NCBI GenBank assembly: GCA_964565665.1
Contig: CAZMFZ010000150.1
Coordinates: forward strand, 1-7,069
Source: CAZMFZ01 sp964565665
GTDB taxonomy: Bacteria > Bacteroidota > Bacteroidia > Cytophagales > UBA9547
Direction: 5' to 3'
Length of the DNA: 7,069 bases
In this document: positions 1-6,042 of the stretch, in pieces
Numbering within the stretch: position 1 is the stretch's first letter
Layout of the letters: each line of letters starts with the position of its first letter
Position numbers and translations under genes: made by a program
The notes under the pieces: model-generated
Told to the model about the DNA's origin: nothing
The model's input: the letters and a program-made list of their open reading frames with translations, nothing else
The model's database searches: none

Positions 1-164
1 GAACTATCGTTCATAAACACAATAAAAAATTTCCTAAAGGAGATAATTTATGGAGTTTTAAAATTCTTGAAAAAGATTTTAATGCTCTCAAGCCTGGCAT
101 TTATTTTTATAGTATTTCTTCTTGCGGTGGTAGAGAGACCAAAAGATTTACTATAATTAGATAG
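1..164 (+). CDS. C-terminal end of a T9SS-secreted protein (5' end outside window)
   Basis: An open frame enters from the left edge (first whole codon at base 3) and ends at TAG 162-164, giving 53 residues. The end reads L-K-P-G-I-Y-F-Y-S-I, then a short Cys-Gly-Gly turn, then K-R-F-T-I-I-R. This is the typical layout of a type A T9SS C-terminal sorting domain: a 'L.PGiYfy.i' strand followed by a hairpin and a last strand with basic and hydrophobic residues. From family knowledge, such tails direct proteins through the outer membrane by the Por/Sov machinery and are then removed. The catalytic or binding part of the protein lies outside the window, so its function cannot be given. The next gene starts 7 bases after the stop, so the two may be cotranscribed. 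The cysteine in the last hairpin is a minor oddity for this tail. Confidence 0.82.
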   Translation, partial: TIVHKHNKKFPKGDNLWSFKILEKDFNALKPGIYFYSISSCGGRETKRFTIIR

Positions 165-171
165 TATTTAC

Positions 172-453
172 ATGAAAAGGGTACTTATTTTTTTATTTAT
201 ACTATTTTTTTCAAGCTCCAATGCGGATCCTATTGATCCCCCAGGTTGTGGATGCAACTCAGATGAAGTAGTTTCTAGCTCTTGCCCCTTCTTTGATTTA
301 GCGTGTCCGGGTTACAATCATAATATGTGTTGTGAGTATGCTCCGAACCCAATTCCCATCAATTCCAACCTGCCTTTGCTAATAAGTGCAGGCGGCATAC
401 TTATTGGCTTTCTATTTTTTGCTGAAAGGCAAGCCCGAAAACGCGTTAAATAA
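172..453 (+). CDS. Small exported cysteine-rich protein with C-terminal membrane anchor (PID-CTERM-like)
   Basis: Function not recognised. The 93-residue product starts with a clear signal peptide (K2-R3, hydrophobic residues 4-14, likely cleavage after S-N-A18). A short exported part follows, with six cysteines (C26, C28, C38, C45, C53, C54) and acidic Asp-Pro-Ile-Asp-Pro-Pro at 19-24. After N-P-I-P-I there is a single hydrophobic segment at about 66-83, and the protein ends in a basic tail rich in Arg and Lys (R86 to K93). A Pro-Ile motif, a Gly-containing hydrophobic helix and a basic end form the tripartite layout of C-terminal sorting signals, and it resembles the Bacteroidota 'PID-CTERM' class; that assignment is from memory of the family and not proven here. 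The even number of cysteines would allow three disulfides. It lies 7 bases after a T9SS cargo gene and 22 bases before a lipoprotein gene, so a surface-related role is inferred. Confidence 0.72.
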   Translation: MKRVLIFLFILFFSSSNADPIDPPGCGCNSDEVVSSSCPFFDLACPGYNHNMCCEYAPNPIPINSNLPLLISAGGILIGFLFFAERQARKRVK

Positions 454-475
454 ATCAAAATCATAAAACTTAAAA

Positions 476-2836
476 ATGGCCGCACATCGTTTTTTTGCTT
501 GTTTTGCCCTTTTAGCCGTCTGCATCACTTCCTGTACCTCGCTTCCGCCCGATGTAAAAGCCCAAGTGCTGCTCACTCCTGCTATGGTGGTAAATGAATG
601 TGCTTGCGGCAATGCCCAAGCCTTGGTAGACGAGCAAAATTCTTATGGTTATTTCAGCCCAATATCTACTTGGGTTCACAGCAAATGCAAAATAAAGCCT
701 GATGTGCTTTCGGCCGTTATTGATTTGGGGGCTGAATACCAGCTTACTGCAATACACTTTTTCGATAGCTTTGGCACGGGCAAGTTTGAAGTTTCTTATG
801 GCAAGCCGTTTCATTGGGATACTTTATTTTCCGACCCTATGAATCATTTTCAATATTGGAGTTCCAAAAAAATTAACCTCAAAACCCGTTACATCCAACT
901 CAAATCAAAAGATTTAATAATGCCTTCAGAAATTATTTTAGAAGGCAAAAAGTTAGGCGTGCTTGAAACTGCGAAACCAGAAGTGAAAACAAAATATCCT
1001 TTATTTGGCAAGTTTATGGGCGTAAATGCTTTTATAGACGACCCCATTGGGTTGCTAAGCCCGTTTGGTACAGTGCGAGAATACCATCCTTGGTTTGCTT
1101 GGAACCAAGAAAAGAAAGGCCAAATTGTGTTTAGCCCAACTGAACAAGGATTCAACTTCGATATATTTTACAGTAATTTAAAAAACTCAGATGTTGTTGC
1201 CATACCAGTACTGCAACAATCTGCCAAATGGCTTACTGGCAATGAAAATGCAGAAGCAAAACCTGTATCCTCAAGCACAAACACTTATAATCCTGCTTCT
1301 TATAAAGAACATGCTAGGTTAATTTACCAATATGCAGCTCGTTACGGCAATTCAAAAGTATCAGAGGCAAAACTTATATTGGCAAGTAATCAAGAACGGA
1401 AATCAGGATTGAACACACTTCAGTATTTTGAAAACTGGAACGAGCAAGACAAGTGGTGGAAAGGAAAAGAAAGCTACTTTTCGCCTTATGAATATGCAGC
1501 AATGTCAAGTGCAGATTTTGACGGGCATGTAGGAACAATGGGCAAAGATGTGGGTATAAAAAATGCAGATCAAAAGGCTAAATTGGTGATTGGCGGCTTA
1601 GCAGATCCCAACATTGATTACATCAAAGCGTTAAAATTTTGGTGCAATCACAATAGAAATGGCCCATTTATTTGGTCAGCCATCAATATTCATTATTACT
1701 GCAACGATGGAGGTGGCCAATTTCAATCTTTTAATGGCATAAGCCCTGAAGAAGATAAATTGAGGGAAAAGCTAGAAGCTTTTACCAACTATAGAAACCG
1801 TTTTCTCCCTGGTGTTGAACTGTGGCTTTCTGAATTTGGCTACGATGTGAAAGACGATTCTAAACAAAGAGTGCATCCCATTGGCAGCATGAGTGCGGAG
1901 CAAGTGCAGGCCACTTGGTTGGTGAGGTCATATTTGGCTGCTTCTGCTGCTGGCTTTGATAAAGTCCACCAATACATGATACGCGATACTGAAGGAAGCG
2001 GCACATATGCTTCGTCCGGGTTATATTATTGGAAAAAGGAAAATGGCAATAAAGAGGCACAGCTTCGGCCAGCCTGGTATTATTTAGCTACCATGCAAAA
2101 GGTATTGGGCGAATATAGATTTGAAAAAGAAATAGAGTCAAGTAATGAAAATGTAAAAATTTATTCTTTTAAAGCGGATAAAAAGTCAAATAAAATTTAT
2201 GTTTTATGGTGTGGCACAAGTAAAGATTTGAAAGTTGAGAACTATAATTTTTCAGTCGAAGATGAAAACAAAAATATTTGGCAAGTAGCTTTGACCGATA
2301 AAAAAAGCAGTGGCAATATTTCACCTCTGAATAAAGTTGATAGCAAAATTCAAGTTTCTGTATCGGAAACCCCTATTTTTATAGTTTCGAGTAATGAAAA
2401 TAAGTTTGCACTTCCAGGCGAAGACCATATTTTGCCGTTATCCTCAGCCATGATTTCTTCGCAATCAATTGGAAATATTGAGGCTTTAACAGATGAACAA
2501 AGCATTGTAGGCGACCCAGATAAAGGAATATTCACCGATAAGCCCAAAACCAATTGGAGTTTAGACTATCGCCAAAATTTCCCCATTTATGCTACTATTG
2601 ATTTGGGGAAAGAATATTTCGTCACTAAATTATATGTCAACGATGGTCCTGGGCACGATAATTTAACAATTTCAGTAGGCAAGCCAGGCACTTGGGAAGC
2701 TGTGGATACCGACAATCTCTACAATTACAACACGTGGAAAGCCCATGTATTGCGAAGAAAAACCCGATACCTAAGGCTTACCAAAGAAAACGCCAATGCC
2801 GGGATTTTTGAGTTGGCTGTATATGTAAATGAATAG
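476..2836 (+). CDS. Lipoprotein with clan GH-A-like glycoside hydrolase barrel between two discoidin-like modules
   Basis: The 786-residue product begins with a lipoprotein signal (lipobox I-T-S-C, lipidated Cys20), so it is probably anchored in the outer membrane. Residues 33-158 form a discoidin-like (F5/8 type C) beta-sandwich. Residues about 178-545 look like a TIM-barrel hydrolase of clan GH-A. In that part E-N-W-N-E-Q holds the presumed acid/base Glu323 at the end of strand 4, I-N-I-H-Y-Y holds His406, and L-W-L-S-E-F-G holds the presumed nucleophile Glu453. The 130-residue spacing suits a retaining enzyme. A small beta domain (about 555-640) follows, then a second discoidin-like module (654-784) homologous to the first. 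GH39, GH30 and GH5 are possible relatives; the exact family and the sugar bond cut cannot be told. The residues next to Cys20 (T-S-L-P-P-D) lack the acidic run of a typical surface export signal, so the side of the membrane is uncertain. It is the last gene of a three-gene run. Confidence 0.8.
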   Translation: MAAHRFFACFALLAVCITSCTSLPPDVKAQVLLTPAMVVNECACGNAQALVDEQNSYGYFSPISTWVHSKCKIKPDVLSAVIDLGAEYQLTAIHFFDSFGTGKFEVSYGKPFHWDTLFSDPMNHFQYWSSKKINLKTRYIQLKSKDLIMPSEIILEGKKLGVLETAKPEVKTKYPLFGKFMGVNAFIDDPIGLLSPFGTVREYHPWFAWNQEKKGQIVFSPTEQGFNFDIFYSNLKNSDVVAIPVLQQSAKWLTGNENAEAKPVSSSTNTYNPASYKEHARLIYQYAARYGNSKVSEAKLILASNQERKSGLNTLQYFENWNEQDKWWKGKESYFSPYEYAAMSSADFDGHVGTMGKDVGIKNADQKAKLVIGGLADPNIDYIKALKFWCNHNRNGPFIWSAINIHYYCNDGGGQFQSFNGISPEEDKLREKLEAFTNYRNRFLPGVELWLSEFGYDVKDDSKQRVHPIGSMSAEQVQATWLVRSYLAASAAGFDKVHQYMIRDTEGSGTYASSGLYYWKKENGNKEAQLRPAWYYLATMQKVLGEYRFEKEIESSNENVKIYSFKADKKSNKIYVLWCGTSKDLKVENYNFSVEDENKNIWQVALTDKKSSGNISPLNKVDSKIQVSVSETPIFIVSSNENKFALPGEDHILPLSSAMISSQSIGNIEALTDEQSIVGDPDKGIFTDKPKTNWSLDYRQNFPIYATIDLGKEYFVTKLYVNDGPGHDNLTISVGKPGTWEAVDTDNLYNYNTWKAHVLRRKTRYLRLTKENANAGIFELAVYVNE

Positions 2837-2878
2837 AATGTACAATTAGCTCATTGATGTTCAAGATTTGCCCAAAAA
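2837..2878. other. Convergent gene junction without a clear terminator
   Basis: These 42 bases separate the stops of the hydrolase lipoprotein (+) and the M15 peptidase (-). The only visible structure is a weak 4-bp inverted repeat, CAAT-TAGCTC-ATTG, with no U-tract. No convincing intrinsic terminator is seen for either gene. Confidence 0.5.
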
Positions 2879-3625
2879 CTACTTCAGTGCAGTGTTTATT
2901 CCTAACACATATTCCTTTCTATATCTACCAAAAAAGCTGTTATCCATCAGTTCAAATCCTTTGCACTGGTTCAATTCTAACACAGTCGAGAAATCAATTT
3001 CTAATAATTGTTGCAATATAGTTTTGGATATTGGTGCATAAGAATAATGCCAAGGTTCGTATTTAAAACCTGTTCTATCTGCTGCATTAGTATATACTTC
3101 CTCATATCCAAATTGGCCGGCATGGGCATTCAACCAATATTTCAAATATTGATATTCACCTTCGGGTTTGAAATTATGCTCGTCTAGTGGGTTTTCAATT
3201 TCATAACTAAGGGCATCTACTAAATCAATATCAGTTCCCCAGTGGTGGCGAGAAGTACCTGGTAGTGAAGTATATTTCATTATTTCCTCTAAGGCTTTCG
3301 CAGGTTTAAATCCTGATTTTACAAGCTTACGATACTTCGCATTCCAAATATTTCTTTGGTAATTGAAATCGCGGTAGGCCGAAGTACACCACAATTGTAT
3401 GCCCGATTTTGCAGCCTCATATTTCATTTCTGAAAAGGCTTCCATAGGTTCGTTGCGAAGGCAAAAATAATCTCCGCAAAGCTGAGGCTCTATTAATCCT
3501 AATATTTCTTTGGCAGTAAAGATATGTGTATTATTTGTAGTTAAATTAGGCTTGTTTGTACCTTTGCCAAATGCAGAAATTAGTTGAGACACAAAAAAAG
3601 TAGCCAAAAAATCTCTTCTAATCAT
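2879..3625 (-). CDS. M15 family D,D-/L,D-carboxypeptidase (VanY/LdcB type), exported
   Basis: A 248-residue zinc peptidase predicted to trim peptidoglycan stem peptides in the periplasm. The M15B signature is complete: S-A-Y-R-D-F at 82-87 (substrate-side Arg85), then S-R-H-H-W-G-T-D-I-D at 125-134, matching SxHxxGxxxD with zinc ligands His127 and Asp134, then E-P-W-H-Y-S-Y at 190-196 with catalytic Glu190 and third zinc ligand His193. Length fits the single-domain VanY/LdcB class. The N-terminus, M-I-R-R-D-F-L followed by a hydrophobic stretch to about residue 19, fits a twin-arginine (RRxFL) signal, suggesting export in folded form; a Sec signal is the alternative. Whether it cuts D-Ala-D-Ala (DacB-like) or the L,D bond of tetrapeptides (LdcB-like) cannot be decided. 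It stands alone, convergent with the hydrolase gene and divergent from the phosphate operon. Four cysteines (C50, C55, C80, C221) are present. Confidence 0.9.
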   Translation of the reverse strand: MIRRDFLATFFVSQLISAFGKGTNKPNLTTNNTHIFTAKEILGLIEPQLCGDYFCLRNEPMEAFSEMKYEAAKSGIQLWCTSAYRDFNYQRNIWNAKYRKLVKSGFKPAKALEEIMKYTSLPGTSRHHWGTDIDLVDALSYEIENPLDEHNFKPEGEYQYLKYWLNAHAGQFGYEEVYTNAADRTGFKYEPWHYSYAPISKTILQQLLEIDFSTVLELNQCKGFELMDNSFFGRYRKEYVLGINTALK

Positions 3626-3648
3626 AGAAATTGTGCTGCGATGGTTTA

Positions 3649-3681
3649 AAAAATTATAGTTTTGTTTTTAATATTATCCAA
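3649..3681 (-). promoter_or_regulatory. Candidate promoter of the M15 peptidase gene
   Basis: Read on the - strand, TTG (3681-3679) is followed after 22 bases by TAATTTTT (3656-3649). This fits the Bacteroidota primary sigma consensus TTG-N17-23-TAnnTTTG with one mismatch at the last base. The start codon at 3625 would be about 20 bases from the predicted transcription start. The A/T richness makes chance matches likely. Confidence 0.4.
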
Positions 3682-3690
3682 AAGTTAAAC

Positions 3691-3732
3691 CAATATTAAT
3701 AAATGGTTAATTGATGGCTACAATATTAATAA
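3691..3732. repeat. 12-bp direct repeat, 30 bp apart, upstream of pstS
   Basis: CAATATTAATAA occurs at 3691-3702 and again at 3721-3732, identical over 12 bases, with starts exactly 30 bp apart. This is close to three helical turns, so both copies face the same side of the DNA. A shorter AATATTA also lies at 3670-3676. The repeats are seen directly; a role as binding sites for a regulator of the divergent genes is inference, and low complexity could explain them. Confidence 0.6.
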
Positions 3733-3756
3733 TTGAATTATTTGAACATACATTTG
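3726..3756 (+). promoter_or_regulatory. Candidate distal promoter of the pst operon
   Basis: TACATTTG at 3749-3756 matches the Bacteroidota -7 element TAnnTTTG at every fixed base. The best partner at the right distance is TTA at 3726-3728 (20-base spacer), one mismatch from TTG. If used, transcription would start near 3763 and leave a leader of about 180 bases containing the hairpin at 3800-3823. Nearby look-alikes end at TTTG 3765-3768 and 3781-3784, so the exact promoter is unsure. Confidence 0.3.
3728..3742. promoter_or_regulatory. 15-base palindrome, possible operator
   Basis: AATAATT-G-AATTATT is a perfect 7-bp inverted repeat around one central base. It overlaps the second direct-repeat copy and lies in the spacer of the candidate rightward promoter, which would suit an operator. 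All arms are A/T only, so chance is a real alternative. Confidence 0.3.
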
Positions 3757-3799
3757 TAAGTGTATTTGCAATAGATAATTTTTGAATGCTTTACGAAAT

Positions 3800-3823
3800 T
3801 ACAATTGAGGTTGCTTAATTGTA
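3800..3823. promoter_or_regulatory. Inverted repeat / possible leader hairpin upstream of pstS
   Basis: TACAATTGAG (3800-3809) pairs with CTTAATTGTA (3814-3823) over 10 bp with one G-U pair, around the four-base loop GTTG. No run of T follows, so it does not look like a terminator. It is 119 bases upstream of the pstS start and could be an RNA leader structure or a dyad operator. Confidence 0.45.
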
Positions 3824-3942
3824 TGAAAGTGAATTTTAATATGAATTATTTTTTTGGTGGTAATAATTTAATGACGAAATAAATATTGTTTAAATTACTT
3901 CACAAATTAATTATTTAATAACCCAACCCCAATTTAATTAAA

Positions 3943-4761
3943 ATGAAAAAACAGATTTTACTTTATTCATTCGCATTGCTTGCCTTTTTTTCTGCGGTTG
4001 CACAGCCCATTAAAATCAAAGGTAGCGACACAATGCTGCCACTTATGCAACTTGAAATAGAAGCTTATATGAAACGCAATCCTGTGCAATTGAACGTAAC
4101 AGGTGGCGGATCAGGCGTGGGCATCACTTCTCTTCTTGAAGGTTCGGTAGATATTGCCATGTCGTCAAGAGAATTGAAAATGGCCGAAAAACTTAAATTT
4201 GAGGAAAAAGGTCTTAAACTATCTGTATTAGCAATAGCAAACGATGCACTTTCGGTAATTGTAAATCCTCAAAACCCTATCAAACAGCTTACCAGAGAGC
4301 AAATGGAAGATATTTTTACTGGCAAAATCACCAATTGGAAAGATGTAGGAGGTGACGATATGAAAATAGTAGTTTATACAAGAGAATCAAGCTCAGGCAC
4401 TTATGAATTTATGAAAGACCATGTGATGAGCAAAAAAGAATTCACTAAAACGGCCATTTCTTCATCAGCCACCGCAGCCATTGTGTATGCTACAAGCCAA
4501 ACCAAAGGTGCAATTGGCTATGTGGGTATTGCGTATGTAGAGCCGATTGTGAAAGCCATTTCTGTCTCTTATGATGGTGGTCAGAAATACATAGCTCCCA
4601 CATTTAACAATGCTTTCAATAAAACTTATCCAATCACACGACCACTTTTTATACTCTATCCATTAGAAAAAGAGAAAACTGTAAAGCCATTTATAGATTT
4701 CTTATTTACAGTTTATGGTCAGAAACTGGTCACTCACAAAGGCTATATTCCTTTAAAATAA
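3943..4761 (+). CDS. pstS: Phosphate ABC transporter, periplasmic phosphate-binding protein PstS
   Basis: Captures inorganic phosphate in the periplasm and hands it to the PstC-PstA channel. The 272-residue product has a Sec signal peptide (K2-K3, hydrophobic 5-19, likely cleavage after A-V-A20) without a lipobox, so it should be soluble. Ligand motifs of the PstS family are in place: K-G-S-D-T-M at 26-31, T-G-G-G-S-G-V-G at 53-60, D70 in G-S-V-D-I-A-M-S-S-R, and R-E-S-S-S-G-T-Y at 147-154. The second lobe has I-F-T-G-K-I-T-N-W at 124-132. It belongs to the shorter PstS group (about 270-300 residues), compared with about 346 for the E. coli precursor. The ATG follows an A/T-rich stretch with no Shine-Dalgarno sequence, as usual in Bacteroidota. 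It heads the operon; pstC starts 42 bases downstream. Induction by phosphate shortage is expected from the family, but no Pho box could be identified. Confidence 0.96.
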   Translation: MKKQILLYSFALLAFFSAVAQPIKIKGSDTMLPLMQLEIEAYMKRNPVQLNVTGGGSGVGITSLLEGSVDIAMSSRELKMAEKLKFEEKGLKLSVLAIANDALSVIVNPQNPIKQLTREQMEDIFTGKITNWKDVGGDDMKIVVYTRESSSGTYEFMKDHVMSKKEFTKTAISSSATAAIVYATSQTKGAIGYVGIAYVEPIVKAISVSYDGGQKYIAPTFNNAFNKTYPITRPLFILYPLEKEKTVKPFIDFLFTVYGQKLVTHKGYIPLK

Positions 4762-4803
4762 AAGATTAAGCCAATTCTTTATTCACACGTAACTTTTTAA
4801 TTT

Positions 4804-5991
4804 GTGACTTTCAAAAAGATAAGGGAAAAGTTTGTTGAGAGTATCATCTACATCAGTGGTACATTTACAACACTAGCCGTTTTATTTATTATTGTTTTTC
4901 TATTCAAAGAAGGTTCAGGTATTTTCCAGAAAACAGCTTTGGAAGAAGGATATTCTTTAGCTGTAAATAAGTTTAATCCTGTAACCAAACTTAGCCCTGA
5001 AGAAATAAAAGGCATAATAGAGGGTGAGTATACCAATTGGAATCAATTGCGTGGCAATAATGATTCTGTATACATTTTTACCCTATCAGATATTGAATCC
5101 AACTTTACCGAAGAAGAATTAGGTGCTGAGTTTGAGCATTTGAACCAGAAGATTTCGGAGTATATTGAGGCAAATACGGGTGTATTGGCATTTTTCCCCT
5201 CAAAATACCTCGATTCGACACTCACAAAAATTAACGTAGATAAGATAACCCTTGCCTCAATTATAAAGGGCAGAGATTGGTATCCAACTGCAAATCCTGC
5301 TCCGCAGTTGGGGGCATTACCTATAGTTTTAGGAAGTATAATGGTGAGTTTGGGCGCTATTTTAATTGCTTTGCCATTGGGCGTAATTGTGGCCATATTT
5401 TTAGCCGAAATAGCTGGAGAAACTTTAAAAAACAGTATTAAAACTGTGATTGAGCTATTGGCTGGTATACCATCGGTGGTTTATGGATTTTTTGGATTGG
5501 TGGTTCTTGTGCCATTTGTGCAGCAAATATTCGATATTCCTGTAGGCGAAACGGCACTATCGGGCAGTATTCTATTAGCCTTGATTTCATTACCTACTAT
5601 TATTTCACTTTCGGAAGATGCCATTAGTTCTGCTCCTCAAGAATTGAAAAATGCAAGCTTGGCTTTAGGTGCGAATAGATTGCAAACTATTTTTGGCGTT
5701 ACCTTGCCTTATGCCTCTTCGGGAATTATTTCAGCCTCCATATTAGGAATAGGTCGAGCATTTGGCGAAACTATGGCAGTGCTGATGGTAACAGGAAACT
5801 CGGCCATTATGCCCAAAACATTTCTAGAACCTGTACGAACCATTACGGCAACCATTGCAGCAGAATTAGGCGAAGCACCCACAGGTGGCATACACTACGA
5901 AGCATTGTTTATATTAGGCACTTTCTTATTTATATTCACATTTTCGGTAAATCTCATTGCTGAGTTTTTCGCTCAGAAAAGACATTCATAA
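4804..5991 (+). CDS. pstC: Phosphate ABC transporter permease PstC with PstS-like periplasmic insertion
   Basis: One of the two inner-membrane channel subunits of the Pst transporter. The 395-residue product is about 75 longer than E. coli PstC (319). Residues 12-35 form the first membrane helix. The permease core resumes near 157 (R-D-W-Y-P, then Q-L-G-A-L-P-I-V-L-G-S) and runs to the end, with further helices at about 171-200, 215-240, 252-270, 303-330 and 366-389. The cytoplasmic EAA loop is at about 285-301 (A-S-L-A-L-G-A through T-L-P), and the conserved G-R-A-F-G-E-T-M is at 317-324. Between helix 1 and the core, residues about 50-148 are extra and periplasmic; residues 54-93 align without gaps to PstS 107-146. 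The start is GTG at 4804: an in-frame TAA lies at 4798-4800 and the next in-frame Met is residue 180, so only GTG keeps helix 1. Confidence 0.94.
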   Translation: MTFKKIREKFVESIIYISGTFTTLAVLFIIVFLFKEGSGIFQKTALEEGYSLAVNKFNPVTKLSPEEIKGIIEGEYTNWNQLRGNNDSVYIFTLSDIESNFTEEELGAEFEHLNQKISEYIEANTGVLAFFPSKYLDSTLTKINVDKITLASIIKGRDWYPTANPAPQLGALPIVLGSIMVSLGAILIALPLGVIVAIFLAEIAGETLKNSIKTVIELLAGIPSVVYGFFGLVVLVPFVQQIFDIPVGETALSGSILLALISLPTIISLSEDAISSAPQELKNASLALGANRLQTIFGVTLPYASSGIISASILGIGRAFGETMAVLMVTGNSAIMPKTFLEPVRTITATIAAELGEAPTGGIHYEALFILGTFLFIFTFSVNLIAEFFAQKRHS

Positions 5992-6042
5992 AATATTAAA
6001 CTATAATTCTTAGCTTATTTTTGAGTAGAAGTAATTAACAAA

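Larger units (their letters stand above)
3626..3942. other. Divergent intergenic region between M15 peptidase and pstS
   Basis: The 317 bases hold no coding frame or RNA gene that I can support and are extremely A/T-rich. They must contain the promoters for the peptidase (leftward) and the pst operon (rightward). Visible structure: a leftward promoter candidate, two copies of a 12-base repeat, a palindrome, a TAnnTTTG element and a 10-bp hairpin, each listed separately. I see no E. coli-type Pho box. A further poor rightward promoter candidate nearer pstS pairs TTG at 3854-3856 with TAAATATT at 3880-3887, 23 bases apart; it has two mismatches in the -7 element but would give a leader of only about 50 bases. 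Confidence 0.7.

Noticed and set aside
412..814. Open frames on the - strand over the end of the small protein and the start of the lipoprotein gene
   Set aside because: They lie opposite clearly coding DNA with recognisable signals and domains, and their translations show no domain or export signal.
2837..2878. Bidirectional terminator between the convergent genes
   Set aside because: Only a 4-bp A/T-rich stem without a T-run is present.
3691..3742. Start of a CRISPR-like array
   Set aside because: There are only two short 12-base repeat copies of low complexity, with an 18-base gap and no cas genes nearby.
3626..3942. tRNA, small RNA or E. coli-type Pho box in the divergent region
   Set aside because: No cloverleaf, no G/C-rich conserved core and no TGTCA-type paired repeats could be found.
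4951..5247. PstC insertion as an assembly error, frameshift or fusion of a second pstS piece
   Set aside because: The frame stays open across it and the DNA differs from pstS throughout. The protein similarity is too low for a recent copy, and the permease resumes with normal motifs.
5043..5396. A 117-codon open frame on the - strand within pstC
   Set aside because: It lies antisense to the pstC insertion and permease core, which have family support; its translation has no recognisable motif.
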